This document shows, piece by piece, positions 21,478 to 31,514 of a stretch of DNA of 64,000 bases. Made by a program: the position numbers and the translations under genes. The stretch is from Paulinella micropora. Its lineage: Eukaryota; Cercozoa; Imbricatea; Euglyphida; Paulinellidae. Position 1 is the first letter of the stretch, and every line of letters begins with the position of its first letter. The notes below the pieces were generated by a model. The model did not search any database and was not told the DNA's origin. It saw nothing but the letters and a program-made list of their open reading frames with translations. The stretch covers positions 62,001-126,000 of the forward strand of contig WBZZ01000009.1 of the NCBI GenBank assembly GCA_019918135.1. Direction: 5' to 3'.

Positions 21478-22952
21478 TATAGATGCGTGACGGAAGCAAA
21501 AATGAACATCTATAGCCCAAAAGTTCGGAGCTCCTGGAAAGGCAGGATGCGAATAGATTGATTCAATACCACGTTATTGCGTAGTTGGACGGGCAACTCA
21601 ATCTGGAGTCTCGAGGCAGGCCGTTGACGCGAGACGATAGCACTTCGCGGTATCGGGGGCTCCTTCCCCTCGACATACACTTCCTCCCTGTTGTAGTTTT
21701 CTAGCCAAAGCAGCGGGGGAATAGTAGACTGAAGACGGGCATTGGGGTACCAGGGGTCTTGTCTAGGAACAATGTAGCTACCCGGAGTTTTCAAGCGCCG
21801 CTCAGCCGGCCAATGTCGGGGGAGCACCGGAAAGTCCTGGGCAGGGTCGCTTTTCCTGTACAACTTTTGCATGAATGCCCAAACATTTAGCTTACATTGA
21901 TAGTCATTTTCGTCCAGCTTCTGTTCGTCTGTCAAGGACTACCACGGGATCTCCGCAGGCCTAGAACTTGCAAATGATAGAAAGTCTTGGTGAGGATTAA
22001 TCACCCCTGTTGCTCCTCTTGACGCTGTAGGTGTCGTAGTCGTTGTGGGCGGCGTCGGTGTATCCTCCGTGGCTTAAGCCTTGACCTCCACGCCAGTCTC
22101 CTGCTTACCTTCGCTTTGACTCGCAGCCGGATTCGTAGGTAGGTCCAGCAGCAAGTTGTCCGCTTCCGACAAAGTCTTGGGGCTAAATGCCATCATTGCA
22201 ATAGCGTCATCACAAACAATATGTGCATATTTTTTATCCTGTTGCTCTGTAGGTGCTTCTCGTTGGCCGATAGCCGCAGGCTCCTCATTATCATCGTCGT
22301 CCGAGTCGCCCACGGCATCATCTTCAGAACTATGCAGGTCAGGCATGACATCATCATCAGACTGGGTCACCAAAGCATCGGCCGTGTGCATGTTGCAGTG
22401 CCGGGCGGCGCGTCGTTCATTGGTCCATCGCCGAGCCTGTCGTCATCGGTTTCGTCGTTCGTCACGTCATCGTCCGTTTCGAGGGTCGGCATCCCGTCGT
22501 CGACCTCGCCATCTCGGCCTCGACGCGCAAGTTCTGCAACATCATACTATTAGCAGCCGTTTGCAAAGGCAAGCCTTTCTAGCTGTCTGCCCAGTTCTAG
22601 CCATCTTGGGCCTGCCGTCCGAACGCCGTACATGGATGTTGGCATTCGCTTGGCTTCTTGAAGGTTCTCCATGAGGGGGTAGGGGTCAGCAGGCTCCGCC
22701 ACAACCGGGGCAGTTTCGAGGACGTCAACGACGGCGCCGTTCTCATCCACTGCTTCCACTGCCAGGCACGACCACGCGTCATCAAGGGGCTGATTCGTAT
22801 TGTCCTCAGCAATAGCAACATTAGCTCGTGCATTCCCATTACTACGCTTATTTCGATTACTACGCCGATCATTGTTTCCACGAGTGTCACAAGTATTATT
22901 ATTATTACCATCACCATTCTTGTTGCGTCGGCCTGGGCCTCTTACCTTGCAT

Positions 22953-24000
22953 TCAGCTCCAAGGTGCCAGGGGCTTGTTGGCGCATTCAGGCCTCTTGCA
23001 TCTAACACGGCACTTCGAAATCCGATGAGCATTTCCACAATTCCAGCACGCACCTCCAAAAGGTTGCTCCCCCCCGTTCGCGTAGAGCAAAGTCGGTCCA
23101 TCCACGTTGCCGTGGCCACCGGTAGGTTTTTTGTGTTCGTTAGCCATCGCAATCGCTTGCATTTGCTCCCTAGCCGTCGCGACCAATTCCAGAAACGCAG
23201 GCTTGTGCGCGTCATCCTTGCTGTAGTAGCACTTCAGGCCGAAGTCATTGAACGGCAAATGTCTCGCCGCTTCAAGCTTCTGTATCAGATTGATACACTT
23301 GTATTCATCAGAAAACCTCTGTTTTCTTTCTTGGAGCAACGCGTAGCGGTGACAGTAGGCATCGAGCCATACTTCGGGCTTGTCCTTCGACGTCAGCCGA
23401 TCATTGTTAAGTTGATGTATCAGAGTTGCCGCAGATATCGCCCCGAGGTGAGCGTAGCGTTGGCGCAGAGCTTCCCATTTCAGATGGGGCTCATGACCAG
23501 CGCGACGAATAACAAGCAACGCTTCCGCATTCTTCTGAGTCGCCTCAGACAGGATAGCGCTGAACTTCGTCACTAGCTGTACCTGCATTTGACCTGGTAG
23601 ACAATCGAGTAATTCCTCGTATGTAGGGTCGCCCCCAAGGGCAGCCACAGCTGCACGCTGTCTAGCGTGTGGGTCGTAAGTCGCCGCAGCAGTGGTCGTC
23701 GTCGAAACCGAAGTCGAACTCGAAGACGACGATGAAGACAACGAAGACGCCAAGGGCACAGTCGGTGCTGGTGGTGTGATGACGAGTTTCAGCTGTGCTC
23801 GTGTGAGCGGTGAGCTTTCGTCTCGTTTCATCAACAGAAGTTTGGGACCATAAGGAACTGCAGCGTGGACCAATGCCAGTTGTCGAACGCCTGTGCATCC
23901 TTGGCAGCATTAGAAGTAGGTGCGGGAAGCTGAGGTACCCGTAGGGAAACCCGCGCTTGCTCATAACCCAATCCCGATGTACTACTAGATAACATGATTA
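22953..24000 (-). pseudogene. Copia A Gag-like region with CCHC knuckle
   Basis: The main frame (23873-22953) has a helical capsid-like part, including YEELLDCLPGQMQVQLVTKF and LIHQLNNDRLTSKDKPEVWLD, and a knuckle-like CWNCGNAHRISKCRVRC near 22.98-23.05 kb. Retrotransposon_gag/UBN2-type Gag proteins have this layout and package the RNA. The likely start is near 23994 (MLSSSTSGLGYEQA). A Ser-rich stretch at 23.70-23.76 kb precedes the capsid-like part. It is broken. Confidence 0.65.
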
Positions 24001-24430
24001 CTTATTCAGTAAAGCGGTTTACCACGATCGAATAATCCGTAAGGAACTTATCGAGTTCAATAAAATTACTTTAATGACAATGCAAAAGCTGTCAGAACTA
24101 AGAGTAACTGACCGACGGTAGAGGTGATGTTTAGTTATTCTAGAATGAGGATTAGGTTTAGTAATGACTGGTAAACGTAATCCGTGAAATAGAATAACCG
24201 GAAATGAATAGTTGTTATATTCTCACCCTTTAACGTTCTACACACCGATCTAGAAAGGTCTAGAAATATAGTGCCACAGTAATGCCACTTATTCTGGCAA
24301 TATGTAGGTAAGATTGGCATTTCACACCAGTCAGTAAATATCCGGTGTGCGGTGTCAGGTATTCTAATCCTAACGGTAACTAGTGATATTAGAGTTCCAT
24401 CAGGGAATATTAATAATGTAATGATGTAGT
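24001..24430. other. AT-rich spacer, possibly LTR or leader remnant
   Basis: This stretch lies between the Gag start of copia A and the truncated integrase of copia B. It has no gene. Its position suggests leader or LTR sequence of element A, but no second copy was found to prove it. Confidence 0.3.
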
Positions 24431-24436
24431 ATCATA

Positions 24437-25624
24437 CTACAATACTCCGGTCGTTTGGTTCATTCTTTCCGCTACCGGATTGCCATCTTTATCTCCTGTA
24501 GCTGCATCTTGCCACACTATGCCTGGGTATTCCCTGCGCACCTCTGCGGGGGCAGTGAACTCCTGATCACAGCGTATTTCCTTGACTTTATTACTTGTTT
24601 GTGTTTCAAAGAAGCTGATGGCCTTCTTGAGACAAGTAATAAACTCATTCTTATGGGCAAGGTAGAAATCTAACGTGTAACTGGAATAATCATCAGTCAC
24701 GGAAAATTTATATCTTTTGCCTGTCCTTGACATTACACGCCAGGGTCCTTAGGTGTATTATCTCTCCTGACCTATTGGCTCTGCGAATATGGTTAACTGC
24801 AAATCTAGGAAGAGCCTTAGATTTGCCGATCATGCATGGTTCGCAGGTGGCACACTCTTCCTTTGCGCTCTCCAGAGTTCCTCTAGGTCCAACTATTCTA
24901 TAACCAGCCGCATTTGCGAAAGCAGTGGCTTTTCCGAAACCGAAATGTCCTATACTAGCATGAAGGATATCTATTTCTATTGGCTTCAGTTTGTCAGTGC
25001 TAGCGGGGTACTTAACAAACAAGATTGCGTTGTTGGTCCTATCACTATCTCTATTCTTGCTTAGCTTGAATCTATCGCTATCTTTGACTGATATGGGGCT
25101 TCCCTCCCCAATTACCCCAACATGGATTCGTTGTTGGGTGCTCCTGAGGGAACATAGCGCTGATTGATGCGAAGCGGTTTGTCCTTCGTGTCCCATCGAT
25201 ACAATATAGATTTTGTCAATCTCCCCCTGACTAGTATATCCCTGGGGTCTACCTTTATAGGTTTCTTAAGGATAAACATCTGACCATTTTGGTGTACCAC
25301 AGCTCTGTGGTGAAAATGATCCATGGGTCCAGTGGGTGCAATGTTGATAGGCATAGAGGGGTCATAGTACGCTGCCTTTGCTATAACATGGGGTTTAGCA
25401 TTACCATCTACTCTAGGTAGTTGCATCATACCTGCCTTCTCTGTCATTCTCTCACCATTTCCAGTTTTGAAGTTCACGGGTCTTACTTTTGTCATGTTCG
25501 TCATTAAATGAGAATCTCGACAGATGTATTGTGAGGCTCCACTATCCTGGTATGTGTGTGTCGGGTTTGGTCTGTCTTTCGCGTTGATCAATACCATCGC
25601 CCTGTCTCGCGCTACTGTACTCAC
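24437..25624 (-). pseudogene. Copia B protease, GAG-pre-integrase and integrase start
   Basis: The frame at 25624-25112 contains YQDSGASQYICRDSHLMTNM, a retropepsin D-S-G-A motif in copia style. The next frame contains EIDILHASIGHFGFGKATAFA and CATCEPCMIGKSKALPRF, the GAG-pre-integrase and HHCC zinc site. The third begins the integrase core with YKFSVTDDYSSYTLDFYLA and RCDQEFTAPAE, holding the first acidic residues. The element ends here without the rest of the polyprotein. Confidence 0.7.
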
Positions 25625-26768
25625 GTCTTTCTCTTTCTTGTGACTGTTGCTGTGTCATCCTCTTCGTTTTCTTCTTCGTCCTGTTCTTCTTCTTTCTCTT
25701 GTTCTTCCTCTTCTTCTATCTCTTCTGACGAATAAGCTGCGAGTGCGTCCCTAAGTCGAATTTCGTCTGAGTTTCGTTCGTCGTCGCTGTTGAACTCATA
25801 CATCTCATCATCTTCTTATTCCTCTGACTTTTCTTCGTTCTCTACTTCATCTATCTCTTCCTCTTCTTCGTTGCGTGTAGAAGGGAATAGTTTGCGTTCA
25901 GTAGTTGTGTTGGAAGGAGGGGGTGCTTGTGGCAATCCTACTCTTTCTTGTGCAGTGGAATGAGTGACAATGGGGTCTTTTTCAACGCTGTAGGGGCTAG
26001 TTCTTCTCACTTTGTGCAGTACGTAAACTGCTTCTATCGCTTTCATTACGTCTGTGAGGAAATCGTCTGGCTGGTCGTCTGCTGTCCACACTACCTGTCT
26101 GTCTGAAGTCCATTGACAACCTTGCGTCATGACTTCTGCTAGTAAGTGCGCGAGGGTGTAGAAGTTTATGGGTGACACATTAGGATTAGGCCTAGCCTGA
26201 TCATTTACCACTACTAGACCTGCCTGCCTGAATGCGTGACTAGTAAGGTATCTGCCTTCTGGGGTGCGAGGGGTTGACTGTTCTGGTGTTGTGTTTTCAA
26301 AGTGTTCTTCAACATACGTGACAGTTTCGGGTGTGGGTGCTTCAGGTATTGGACTTTCTGGTATTGGCCTTTCAGGTAATACTATTGGATGCAGTGGGTG
26401 AGGTTGTCTACCATGCTTTACTGCTCTACCAGCTAAGCTATTCTGTCCACTACCGTACACAACCTGTTGGATCCGGCCCGTTTTTTCCGCATGCTGTTTC
26501 GTCAGGTGGTTGAGTTTGCGTGACGGCTGTACCTGAAACTCGGTGCGGGGTAATAATACCACTCTTGGTTCAGTTGATTGTAACCCTGAATGTTGCCGTA
26601 CAATTCTAGGTACTGTTCGGCTACAGCTATCAGTCCTGCTTCGTCTGGGAACTTGCTATTCTTACTAGGTCTTTCTGCTGCCGGTCTTGCTAGGTCTATA
26701 AAGGGAAATAAGGGGTCTTGTTCGGCATGATAGCCGCAAAACGAACCATATGCGAACCGTTTCGCCAT
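25625..26768 (-). pseudogene. Copia B acidic and Pro-rich linker region
   Basis: Two frames make up this part: 26768-26502 (MAKRFAYGSFCGYHAEQDP...) and 26562-25816 with Pro/Glu repeats (PERPIPESPIPEAPTPE) and a folded-looking centre (SHAFRQAGLVVVNDQARPNPNVSP). At 25803-25621 there is an acidic run. It does not match a retroelement enzyme that I know. It lies between Gag and protease and may be a lineage-specific insert. Confidence 0.4.
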
Positions 26769-27190
26769 GAGATTAGGGGAATCGTAAAATTTGGGGTTGC
26801 GAGAAATCCCACACTTTTCTCCTTTTGTGTTCCTATCTTGACACCTAGGGTGCCCGTTCTTATCTAGCTGCTCATAAACCAGTGTTCTCTGTTTGGGTGT
26901 GAGAGAGTAAGCAGGCTTGAGATTTGCATAATAGGGTGTGGAGGTGGCTCACATCTTCCCATGCGTTCAGTCTGTGACTGTGTGTCTTTGGATGAGAGGG
27001 TAGAGGGTGGCGACTATGATCTTTCACTCTTTCTCTCCATCTTCTGTGAATGTGTGACTGTGGATGAGAGGGAAGTGGGTTGTGCCTGTGCTCTTTCACC
27101 CTTGCTCTCCATCCTCTTTTTCTGTTGTTTCTTAGATGAGAGGGTAGTGGTTTGCGACTGTGCTCTTTCACTCTTTCTCTCCATCTCTGC

Positions 27191-29067
27191 CTACTGTTGC
27201 TTTTGTCTACGTGCTTGCTGTCTGCTGCTCTGTCGTCTATTGCTAGTCTGTTGACTGATTGTAGGTTGAGTGCTGGTTTGTTGGTTACTGACCTGTTGAC
27301 TGCTGTCCTGCTGACTGCCAGTCTGTTGACTACGGCTGCTGCTTGTCTGTCGACTATTGTCTTGCTGTCTGCTGTTCTGCTGACTGCTAGTCTGTTGACT
27401 GCTGCTGCTTGTCTGTCGACTATTGTCTTGCTGTCTGCTGTTCTGCTGACTGCTAGTCTGTTGACTGCTGACCTGCTGAGTGTTGACTTGTTGTGTGCGG
27501 ACTTGCTGAGTGCTGCTCTGTCTAGCTGATCGTCGTCTAGCATTAGGCTTCTCTTCCTCTTCGGGGTCTAGGCTTCCACCCATGACAACGAACACAGAGG
27601 GAGAATCATCCTCGTGTTCTGCGTCATCCTGATGTTCCTTTTCAGGCTTTTCTTCTCCTTGCTCCTCGTCCTGTTCGTCAGAGGCTTGCTCTGCGACAGC
27701 GACAGTGGATCTCGGGGATTTCTTAGAGGCTTTTGTTGCTGTCTGCCTACGTTTCTTATCAAGAGGGCATTCCTTGCGGGGATGTTTACCTTTGCCTTTC
27801 TTGCAGCTATTCTTAGTGCAGGTGCTCTTGCACTCAAACGCTAAATGACCCGTCCCGTTGCAGTTGAAGCAACGTCTTGTTTCGCTGTCTGACTGTTCAG
27901 ACACGAATGATCTTTCGGTGTTCCTGCGTTGTCCGGTAGTTTTGTCGGGGGTTTCGCCCGCTCCATAGAGCTTTATCTGAGTTTTCTGTTTCAGTTTGTA
28001 CTTAATCCAGATCTTTCTGAGCATGTCTTCTACTTCAGAGTGAGCAGTAATCCCCTTGTTTTCGAACTGTATCATCAGGGCATCTAGCCGTCCAAAAGCC
28101 GGGCGGAAGGAGAGTTTATACAAGAGCTGTGCGGTGAAGAATTCGTTAGGGATTTTGCCACCATAATCTCTCTGTATTTGGAGTTCCGTAAGACGGTTTT
28201 CGTCGAGCCAGTAGGCAATGTCTCCCTTAGGGGTAGCGACAATGTACTTTTGCCATCTTATGATCATATCAAGAAGTGATTTGCCTCCATAACTTTTTCC
28301 ACTAAGACTAACATGCCAAATGGGGCTTCTGTCTTCCACTCCCATGCACATTGTCACTAGGATTGACTGGTGCTTTGAAAGCTACAGAGACGTAAAGTCC
28401 TAACCTACGCATTCGTTGTGCATATTGTTTGTTTGTCTTCTTTTTTCTGGAATGGGCTCTCGTGGATGTGTGCTCGTCTAGTCTTTCTCTCTTCTTCCAG
28501 TTCGTCTTCTGTTTTCGAGAGTGCTGAGGTACCACCTGTCTGAGCACTGGCGGTTTTGCCTTGCTGTTTAGGCTTGTCCTTTTCGCTGTCTTTCGGGGGT
28601 TGTGTTTCTTGCTCATCTTCTGAAGACTCTGACCAGTCTTCTGCAATACGGATTTCGGTAGGGTCGTAGGGGAACCTGGCTATGGCTTTGTCCGGTTTCT
28701 CAAACACGGAGGCTACCATGTCTCCCAATTCTGCGCTATCTCCGTAGGTGAAGGATTGGAACTGAAATTTCCATTCCTGGTAAAGTCGTTCATTTGGTTT
28801 GAGCGTGGGTACGCTTCCAAGGTTGAGTAGTTTGGGGGTCTGGGTCTTGCTCATGAGGTCGTTAGCTATCAAGGCTGCATAACCGTGAAAGACGATGACT
28901 GAATATATTTGTTGATGAATAAAACCGTGATCCGAACTGAGAGGAGTGCTCCCGGACGTAAATCCGAAATACATACAACTAAAAGCAAGTCTGATTAAAC
29001 ACAATTGACTGACTATTCCTTCTGAGGAATTCCGGCAGATTGAGTTCCGGATGTCAGTAGATGACAC
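27191..29067 (-). pseudogene. Copia B Gag-like region with CCHC knuckle and Gln/Ser repeats
   Basis: The N-terminal part (29067-28405) has LKPNERLYQEWKFQFQSF and an acidic stretch. The second part (28357-27191) has LSGKSYGGKSLLDMIIRWQKY and a zinc knuckle CFNCNGTGHLAFECKSTC at about 27.82-27.88 kb. After a Lys/Glu-rich linker comes a Gln/Ser/Thr-rich tail of more than 100 residues built from imperfect repeats (SQQTSSQQNSRQQDNS). It is the capsid-nucleocapsid precursor of an LTR element and appears broken once or twice. Confidence 0.65.
27205..27530. repeat. Imperfect tandem repeat in the copia B Gag tail
   Basis: About 15-base units with a TGTTGACTGCTG or TGTCTGCTGTTCTGC-type core repeat roughly twenty times, with a larger doubled block of about 66 bases around 27330-27460. 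They encode the Gln/Ser/Thr-rich tail on the minus strand. Confidence 0.75.
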
Positions 29068-29443
29068 TAAAATAATCCCACGACTACTTCCTTGTTACTG
29101 GAACTGAACTTTACTGAGAATACAATCACTTTCCGTTTTACTCTAGAACTATGCCACGTCACTAGCAACGATTATGGTTGGAAGCACAACTAATGACTGT
29201 GACTAATTATAATATGGACTGAATGACTGTAACTGTTCTACCCATACTGCGTCTTAACTGACCATCCATCCGTACTGAATAAAATGGTAACAGACAAAGT
29301 GTATTGGTAAATAGTTAAGTGCCACTTGTGCCACTAATTAACGACTAATCTATAAAACGGTATTATCGCAATTACAAATACGTTAGGAAGTGTGAGGCTG
29401 TGACGATCAGAACAGCATAACTTATGGTACATCCTAACCGCCA
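29068..29443. other. AT-rich spacer between copia B and the gypsy fragment
   Basis: No gene is seen. The DNA is rich in GACTG/ACTGAA-type words and may be leader or LTR remnant of copia B. The gypsy element begins abruptly at about 29.43 kb within its integrase. Confidence 0.3.
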
Positions 29444-29950
29444 TTGACCGCTTCTCGAATTACGTGTTCGCGGTTCCGGTTAAGGAGAAGGACGCAGCAT
29501 CGACGTGCGAAGCCGATCGATCACGTCTTTCGGTACACTGGAGTGCCCAAGAACGTGTACAGCGATAGGGGCTCGGAGTTCACCAATGAGCTCTCAGCAC
29601 AGTTGTCCGCGGCGTGGGGCTTTAAGTGGAAGTATGTCACGGCATACTCGCCGGAGAGCAACGGCAAAATAGAGAGGGTCCATAGGCCGCTCAAAGCCGC
29701 CCTCCAGCAATACTACCGTGATAACCAACATATCTGGCATAAGTCACTTCCGTCCTTCGTGTTCTCCATGAACAACACAATTTCGAAGGCGTTGGGTGGG
29801 AAGAGCACTGGCGCCTCCCCAAACTTGCTCGTGTACGGCCGCCACCTACGTATTTCGGAAGACATGGTGCTCCCGCACCGCCCGGAAGGCGGATTCCTAG
29901 AACACGAGGAGCTTTTCGCATGTCGCCTACGGGTGATAGCGGAAGCATAG
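29444..29950 (+). pseudogene. Gypsy integrase core remnant
   Basis: The frame reads HVFRYTGVPKNVYSDRGSEF, then AWGFKWKYVTAYSPESNGKI and ERVHRPLKAALQQYY, the classical Ty3/gypsy integrase wording with the second acidic residue in SDRGSEF and the third in the N-G-K-I-E-R segment. Then follows SLPSFVFSMNNTISKALG. A step upstream, ALKYTLWYILTAIDRFSNYV-type wording is visible only in part. This is the strand-transfer domain of a retroelement integrase. Confidence 0.75.
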
Positions 29951-30358
29951 TGGCCAAGGCCAGAGAGGCCGAAGAACACCCTCCAAGGTCAAGTATGAAT
30001 CGGGAGAGTACCATGCGGGGGACCTAGTATTCTTATACGTCCCGCAGGTCCCCAACTTGGTCAGTGTTAAACTCTTCCCAATGTGGTAGGGACCCTACAC
30101 TGTGTTAGAACAAGTAGGGGCCCTGACCTACCGAATACAGGGTAAGGGCAAGACACTGGTGGTTCACGTCCGACGCTTGATGCGCTTTAACCCCATGCTC
30201 GACGTAACGAGACTATGGCGGACGCTATCCAAAAGCTGAACGTGAGCTTTAGTGCCCCGCCCAAGCGCCTTGATAAAACGGCCGAGGCGAAGGATAACCC
30301 CGATCAGCCGATCCCGGCTGCGGAGAATAACGCGGCGTCGGCACCCAGCCAAGAGTGA

Positions 30359-30993
30359 ATGGACGTCGACCAAGACGGCGGATCCTCCCCGGCAGTCATA
30401 GCTCCGCGGCCGGACATACATCCGCAGACCGAACAGGAGGAAAAGACGGACATCGCCCCTCAGCGCCCAAAAGGCGAGTCCAAGCTGAAGACAGGCGAGG
30501 ACGTCAAAAGCATCCATGGGCACGTCACGTGGGAAAGATATACATCCTCCGTCCACCGACGGCCCACGTAGGCGACGATTGCCTAAATGACTTCTTCCTA
30601 ATGAAAGTCAAGGAATGGGAACCGAAGGTCCGCGCCACAAGGGCGCACAAAGCGACCGCGGCCGAACCGCCCGTCCTCCAATTCTATCGGTCACATCAAG
30701 ACCTTGATGATCCTGAATCCCGAGTTTTCTACCCAGTTTATCGGGACGGGAAGGACGTCGAGACGTTCTGGAAGGGCATTACCGATAAATCGCCCTGGTA
30801 TAAACCCTGGAAGATACAGGTATGGCCGCGCATGGTATTAGATTACCCATTCGACCTCCAACATGGCCGAATCCCAATAAGGGTATGGGACGAGATAGCC
30901 GCAGAAGGCATCTACACCGGTCTCATAGGGGCACGTAAATACAAACCCGGCCGGCTAGGCCAAGCTGCTAAATCCAAACGGGGTCGAAAGTAG
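30359..30993 (+). pseudogene. Gypsy polyprotein C-terminal region, chromodomain-like end uncertain
   Basis: The stretch encodes Pro/Asp/Lys-rich linker and then a folded-looking part: HVGDDCLNDFFLMKVKEWEP, VLQFYRSHQDLDDPESRVFY and later WKPWKIQVWPRMVLDYPFDL-like wording, ending in KPGRLGQAAKSKRGRK. It follows the integrase and precedes the polypurine tract, the position where chromoviruses carry a chromodomain, but the aromatic cage cannot be confirmed by eye. Confidence 0.4.
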
Positions 30994-31514
30994 TCGAGGT
31001 GATGATCGACGACGCGCATAACCAAAACACGGGTAGTATAGGGGTACCGGGCCCAACCGCACCGCGCGGAAACCTAGCCATTTCCATACTAGGGACACAC
31101 CCGAAGATACCTCTGTCTTGTCTAAAATACTACCTAAGTCCGCTCTTCTACGAGAAGGGGGGAGGACCTAACATGATATAACATACGGGAAAAATGATCC
31201 TGCCCCGCCCACCGTGGGGTGCGACGGCCCTGAAGGTATCTTGACGGGTCGGTAGTTGGTGTTGCCACCATGGGTCGGAATACTTTCTGGCTAGCTCAAC
31301 CTGGCCATTGCACATCACACTCGCCTCCTCCCGAGTTGCTAACCCGCCTCCCGCGGCCCTGGCATGCGTAGGGTGTGATGAATTATTCCCCACAGAATAT
31401 TATGTCATTTATGTCACGTTCTCTCAATCCCGTTGTTTGGGTGGAAGGTTGAAGCATACCACGAGCCGTAAGCATATATACTTCATTTATGCACTTAAGT
31501 GTCCCTCTTCCAAA

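Larger units (their letters stand above)
19015..24000 (-). mobile_element. Copia (Ty1-like) retrotransposon A, incomplete and broken
   Basis: Read on the minus strand, the order is Gag with zinc knuckle (about 24.0-22.9 kb), an acidic linker, a MYND-type zinc finger plus aspartic protease (21.5-20.6 kb), a GAG-pre-integrase part and integrase (20.4-19.5 kb), and the integrase tail. This is the Ty1/copia order (protease then integrase). Reverse transcriptase and RNase H, expected to the left of 19.0 kb, are absent, where the Polinton-like fragment lies instead. No LTR pair was found. It has several breaks and is older than element B in appearance. Confidence 0.8.
24437..29067 (-). mobile_element. 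Copia (Ty1-like) retrotransposon B, incomplete
   Basis: Minus-strand order: Gag (29.07-27.2 kb), acidic linkers (26.8-25.6 kb), protease (25.6-25.1 kb), GAG-pre-integrase (25.2-24.7 kb) and the first part of the integrase (24.73-24.44 kb), where it stops. Reverse transcriptase is missing. Element A and element B share the phrase FFETQTSxKVKxIR, so they belong to related copia lineages but are diverged. A few breaks separate the frames. No LTR pair was found; the 29.07-29.44 kb stretch could hold its leader. Confidence 0.8.
29430..31510 (+). mobile_element. Gypsy (Ty3-like) retrotransposon 3' part, broken
   Basis: The plus strand holds the integrase core, a C-terminal region and an LTR-like end. 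The purine tract GAGAAGGGGGGAGG at 31153-31166 resembles the polypurine tract that comes just before a 3' LTR. The LTR would then run from about 31170 towards 31.5 kb and contains a TATA-like CATATATA near 31474. Gag, protease and reverse transcriptase are missing. About two breaks are seen. It abuts the capsid-bearing element at 31.5 kb. Confidence 0.65.

Noticed and set aside
22156-23576. Plus-strand Arg/Ser-rich frames in copia A
   Set aside because: Complement of the minus-strand Gag and linker region; low complexity.
29430-31510. Complete gypsy element
   Set aside because: No reverse transcriptase or protease motif; only integrase, tail and an LTR-like end are visible.
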